From UBA1563 sp041667115 (GTDB lineage Bacteria > Bacteroidota > Ignavibacteria > Ignavibacteriales > Ignavibacteriaceae): a stretch of 7,611 nucleotides of DNA. Every line of letters starts with the position of its first letter. The stretch's first letter is position 1. Position numbers and translations under genes: made by a program. Under the pieces are notes generated by a model, which saw nothing but the letters and a program-made list of their open reading frames with translations, was not told the DNA's origin and did no database searches. Below are positions 5,700-7,611 of this stretch, one piece after another. The DNA is taken from the NCBI GenBank assembly GCA_041667115.1, contig JBAYFO010000094.1, positions 1-7,611 of the forward strand. The letters run 5' to 3'.

Positions 5700-6275
5700 T
5701 TATATTGTTTTTAATTTCAGTCTCAGTTTTTCATTTGCAATAAAAAGATATTTTTTTATCGTTCCTTCACTGCAATCCATCATTTGGGCAATTTCTTTTA
5801 TCTTGTAATCATGCATGTGTTTCAGCATAAAAGCCATTTTTTGTTTTGGCGCCAGGCTGTCAACAGCTTTTTGGATATTTCCATCTCTTTCAGATTTAAT
5901 AAACTGTTTATCCGGTTCCAGCTCTTCAGATGATCGCAAATCTAATTTTGGAGATCCGTCTTCGTCATCCGGAGAAATACTTACTTTTTCATATTTCTTG
6001 TACCGCGCCTGGTGCGAAAGACAAACGTTAGTAGTAATTCTAAAAAGCCAGGTTGAGAATTCGCTACGGAATTCAAATCGCTTGAGCCCTTTATAAACTC
6101 TTAGAAAAACTTCCTGATAAATATCTTTCGCATCATCCGATGATCTACAGTAATGAGCGGTCAACGAAAGGACTTCCCTATCGTGCCTATAGACCAAAGT
6201 TGTAAAGGCGGAATCGTTCCCGTTTCGCGCCGCTAGTATTAAATCGTTATCACTCAGTGAAGATAAGTCTTCCAA
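5700..6275 (-). CDS. ECF-type RNA polymerase sigma factor
   Basis: The protein has 191 residues. Region sigma2 covers about 22-94: AFTTLVYRHDREVLSL, then DDAKDIYQEVFLRVYKGLKRF and FSTWLFRITTNVCL, the core-binding and -10-recognition helices. A charged linker (95-130) leads to sigma4 at about 134-188 with the helix-turn-helix IKEIAQMMDCSEGTIKKYLFIANEKL, which reads the -35 element. There is no sigma1 or sigma3, as expected for ECF factors. The start is TTG at 6275: GGAG at 6284-6287 lies 8 bases before it, and no ATG or GTG is available in frame between it and the upstream stop. An out-of-frame ATG at 6280 opens an 8-codon frame overlapping the start. It is the first gene of the operon with the anti-sigma and DUF4097 genes, preceded by an ECF-like promoter that may be its own target. 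It probably controls an envelope response. Confidence 0.93.
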   Translation of the reverse strand: MEDLSSLSDNDLILAARNGNDSAFTTLVYRHDREVLSLTAHYCRSSDDAKDIYQEVFLRVYKGLKRFEFRSEFSTWLFRITTNVCLSHQARYKKYEKVSISPDDEDGSPKLDLRSSEELEPDKQFIKSERDGNIQKAVDSLAPKQKMAFMLKHMHDYKIKEIAQMMDCSEGTIKKYLFIANEKLRLKLKTI

Positions 6276-6283
6276 AACATTAA

Positions 6284-6287
6284 CTCC
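6284..6287 (-). promoter_or_regulatory. Ribosome binding site supporting the sigma TTG start
   Basis: GGAG sits 8 bases before TTG 6275 but only 3 bases before the out-of-frame ATG at 6280. The spacing favours TTG as the true start. Confidence 0.6.
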
Positions 6288-6298
6288 ATTTTTATTAG

Positions 6299-6325
6299 TT
6301 AGACTAAAATAAGTTTAAAAAGGTT
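6299..6325 (-). promoter_or_regulatory. Putative ECF-type promoter of the sigma operon
   Basis: On the - strand AACCTTTTT (6325-6317) resembles the AAC-containing -35 element of ECF promoters, and GTCTAA (6304-6299) resembles the GTC-type -10 element; 15 bases separate AACCTT from GTCTAA. Transcription would begin near 6292, just ahead of the GGAG site, leaving a very short leader. The dyad TTAGT-TAG-ACTAA (6295-6307) overlaps the -10 element. Autoregulation is typical of ECF operons; the site call is by eye. Confidence 0.42.
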
Positions 6326-6411
6326 GTAAGGGATGAGAAAAATAGTTATAGGACAAAGACAAGGGAGGAAATTGTTAATAAATATTGATGGGACAAAAGA
6401 GAATAAGTCGG

Positions 6412-6705
6412 CTAGACTTGAAAAACAGTATTAAAAATCGCTTCAGGATAATTTGCAGCAACATTCAACAATACCTTGGCCGGTCCGTCTGGTTTACGCC
6501 TTCCTTGTTCCCAATTCTGAAGTGTTGAGACACTAATTCCAAGTAAGGTAGCAAATTTATTTTGAGATAATCCTAAATGTTCCCGTATCATCTTGGCATC
6601 CGGATTTTCAAAATCAAATTCGCGGGTCGGTTTTCTTTTCCCAGTCAAGATTTTTCCTCCTTCTTTTATACTTTTTTGCAGTTCATAAAATAATTCATTT
6701 TTCAT
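6412..6705 (-). CDS. Type II antitoxin, NadS-like XRE-family HTH protein
   Basis: The protein has 97 residues and closely follows the pattern I know for NadS-family antitoxins: an N-terminal helix (ELFYELQKSIKEGGKI), a basic stretch KRKPTREFDFENPDAK (23-38), then an XRE-type helix-turn-helix at about 38-75 with IREHLGLSQNKFATLLGISVSTLQNWEQGRRKPDGPA. It should bind the RelE-like toxin and repress the pair's promoter. The start codon overlaps the toxin stop (ATGA, 6702-6705), and AAGGAG lies 5 bases before it inside the toxin's last codons. As in HigBA-type pairs, the toxin gene comes first. A gap of 136 bases separates it from the sigma gene, which has its own candidate promoter, so the two units are probably independent. 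Confidence 0.9.
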   Translation of the reverse strand: MKNELFYELQKSIKEGGKILTGKRKPTREFDFENPDAKMIREHLGLSQNKFATLLGISVSTLQNWEQGRRKPDGPAKVLLNVAANYPEAIFNTVFQV

Positions 6706-7019
6706 TTGAACTCCTTTTCAACAAGAGATTTTAATATTTTCAATTGTTCGTCAGTTAAATTGTCTTGTTCATTTTTTGAATAAATCAGAAGCATAAGGAT
6801 GATATCTTTAGTTCCAGCCCAATAGTATATTATTCTTACTCCGCCACTTTTACCTTTCCCTGGAATAGACCAACGAATTTTTCTCAGTCCCCCACTTCCA
6901 CCAATTATTTTCCCTTTCCCGGGATTCAGTATTAGTTCATTCTGAAGTATTCTATAATCTTCATCAGGCAAAAGAGTCTTTAGCCTTTTTGTAAAAACAG
7001 AAGTTTCTATAATTTTCAT
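6702..7019 (-). CDS. RelE/HigB-like type II toxin
   Basis: The protein has 105 residues, of the RelE-like group commonly paired with NadS-type antitoxins. It has an N-terminal helix region (FTKRLKTLLPDEDYRILQNELILNPGKG), then the central beta sheet with GSGGLRKIRW (41-50), GKSGGVRIIYYW (56-67) and DIILMLLIYSKNEQDNLT (72-89), and a C-terminal helix (DEQLKILKSLVEKEF). Conserved basic residues R46, K47, R49 and R62, with Y81-S-K-N, are consistent with ribosome-dependent mRNA cleavage; this activity is inferred from the family. The length is normal and nothing appears disrupted, so the pair may be active. No Shine-Dalgarno sequence is visible before the ATG, and the best promoter would start transcription at or next to the ATG, suggesting a leaderless message. 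Confidence 0.9.
   Translation of the reverse strand: MKIIETSVFTKRLKTLLPDEDYRILQNELILNPGKGKIIGGSGGLRKIRWSIPGKGKSGGVRIIYYWAGTKDIILMLLIYSKNEQDNLTDEQLKILKSLVEKEFK
6711..6716 (-). promoter_or_regulatory. Antitoxin ribosome binding site inside the toxin gene
   Basis: AAGGAG lies 5 bases before the antitoxin ATG and is formed by the toxin's Lys-Glu codons near its C terminus. The toxin itself has no visible site, so the antitoxin may be translated much more strongly than the toxin. Confidence 0.7.
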
Positions 7020-7024
7020 ATGCT

Positions 7025-7053
7025 AATATACGTCATTGAACGATACACTTCAA
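7025..7053 (-). promoter_or_regulatory. Sigma70-like promoter of the toxin-antitoxin pair
   Basis: On the - strand TTGAAG (7053-7048, 4 of 6) is followed after exactly 17 bases by TATATT (7030-7025, 5 of 6). The expected start is at about 7018-7020, at the toxin ATG (7019). The spacer contains a small CGT-N6-ACG dyad (7031-7042) that could be part of an antitoxin operator. Confidence 0.5.
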
Positions 7054-7094
7054 CCACTTTTTTTATCCAAACTAATGACATTTTGCACATCGAT

Positions 7095-7152
7095 ATGAAT
7101 TCGTAATACGACCCCGAATTTATCTACAGTCTCCATTTTCTTATCCAAATGG
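7095..7152. other. Two small inverted repeats downstream of the nuclease-domain gene
   Basis: ATGAATTCG (7095-7103) can pair with CGAATTTAT (7115-7123) with one G-U pair in + strand RNA, and CCATTT (7133-7138) mirrors AAATGG (7147-7152). Neither is followed by a T-run on the - strand, so they are at best weak 3' structures of the nuclease transcript. Otherwise this 150-base gap holds only the toxin promoter. Confidence 0.25.
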
Positions 7153-7169
7153 CATTTAACAAACAGTAG

Positions 7170-7611
7170 TTATGCCTCAAATAAATTTATTTGATTCTCG
7201 TTTTTCTCAAAATATTTAAAGTGGTTATCTGAAACAATTTCCATTCCACCATAGCGGTTTATTGTTTCTTTTACATATTTGATTGAAGGTTGAACATGAG
7301 CTCTGATATCTTCTGTTGTAAAACGCAAAATTGACCAACCCAAACTCGAAAGAATATTGTTCCGCCTTTTATCGCGCTTTACATTCTCCTCTGACAGATG
7401 GAAAGCATCTCCATCGCATTCTATATTTATGTTTCTTTCTCTGCAGAAAATTGCGAAATCCAAATAAAATATTTTGATAGGGGTAAAGACCATATATTGC
7501 CGTTCCGCCTCGATTTTGGTACTTTTTAACACTTCCCAAAATTCTTCTTCGAGAGGGCTTTCATAAAATAGATCATTTATGTTTCGTGCATTTTGGAAAT
7601 GCTTGAGAGTA
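7170..7611 (-). CDS. C-terminal part of a protein with a DUF559/MTES_1575-like nuclease domain
   Basis: The frame is open to the window's right edge, so the gene starts outside; 146 residues are visible. A GTG at 7532 is only an internal valine. The visible part is a PD-(D/E)xK-fold domain of the DUF559 / Vsr-like type: ESPLEEEFWEVLK (17-29, with the first acidic residue of the site), then YLDFAIFCRERNINIECDGDAFH (49-71) with D51, E64 and D66 and H71, then KRDKRRNNILSSLGWSILRFTTEDI (78-102). Key acidic residues are intact, so it may cut DNA. Such domains occur alone or at the C terminus of large superfamily 1 helicases; at least 16 residues precede the domain core, so either is possible. The tail beyond the domain (122-146) is polar and ends in QINLFEA, which resembles a sliding-clamp binding motif. 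Confidence 0.82.
   Translation of the reverse strand, partial: TLKHFQNARNINDLFYESPLEEEFWEVLKSTKIEAERQYMVFTPIKIFYLDFAIFCRERNINIECDGDAFHLSEENVKRDKRRNNILSSLGWSILRFTTEDIRAHVQPSIKYVKETINRYGGMEIVSDNHFKYFEKNENQINLFEA

Noticed and set aside
5558..5743. + strand open frame opposite the zinc-finger region
   Set aside because: Shadow of the anti-sigma N terminus and sigma C terminus, which both have strong family motifs.
5815..6096. + strand open frame opposite the sigma gene
   Set aside because: Shadow of a well-supported ECF sigma gene; the product is Ser-rich without a fold signature.

Overview
The window looks like a chromosomal stretch of an AT-rich Gram-negative bacterium, most likely from the Ignavibacteria/Bacteroidota-Chlorobiota side. 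The clues are roughly 35% GC in most genes, several exported proteins with N-terminal signal peptides, a DUF3788 gene, an ECF sigma / zinc-finger anti-sigma / DUF4097 operon, and Shine-Dalgarno sites of the AGGAG type. Taxonomy is inferred from general protein character and not from a search. Two well-spaced sigma70-like promoters (TTGNNN-17-TATAAT type) are visible, so the housekeeping sigma appears to use near-canonical sites.

Layout, left to right. Positions 1-252 hold the C-terminal end of a probable SAM-dependent methyltransferase on the + strand. Positions 402-674 hold a small + strand gene of unknown function. The rest of the window is on the - strand. Positions 729-2862, read right to left, hold a VIT1/CCC1-type metal transporter (clearly GC-richer than its neighbours), a DUF3788 protein and a secreted HExxH metallopeptidase. 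Positions 2920-3468 hold an exported thioredoxin-fold protein (WCSWC) with its own sigma70-like promoter. A strong intrinsic terminator at 3561-3589 closes the next unit.

Positions 3610-6275 form the centrepiece, a tight three-gene operon. It encodes an ECF sigma factor, a membrane anti-sigma factor with a cytoplasmic zinc finger and a predicted extracytoplasmic HEAT-repeat domain, and an exported DUF4097 beta-solenoid protein with a strict 18-residue period. The sigma gene has a plausible ECF-type promoter of its own, which suggests autoregulation. The simplest reading is a cell-envelope sensing circuit: the HEAT domain senses something outside the inner membrane, the zinc finger holds the sigma factor, and the solenoid protein is an effector or a partner of the sensor.

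Positions 6412-7019 hold a toxin-first type II toxin-antitoxin pair (RelE-like toxin, NadS-like HTH antitoxin) with ATGA overlap and a promoter that may give a leaderless toxin mRNA. Positions 7170-7611 hold the C-terminal end of a DUF559/MTES_1575-type nuclease-domain protein that runs off the right edge and ends in a possible beta-clamp binding motif. No intergenic stretch exceeds 300 bases, and no tRNA, rRNA, CRISPR array or insertion sequence was recognised.
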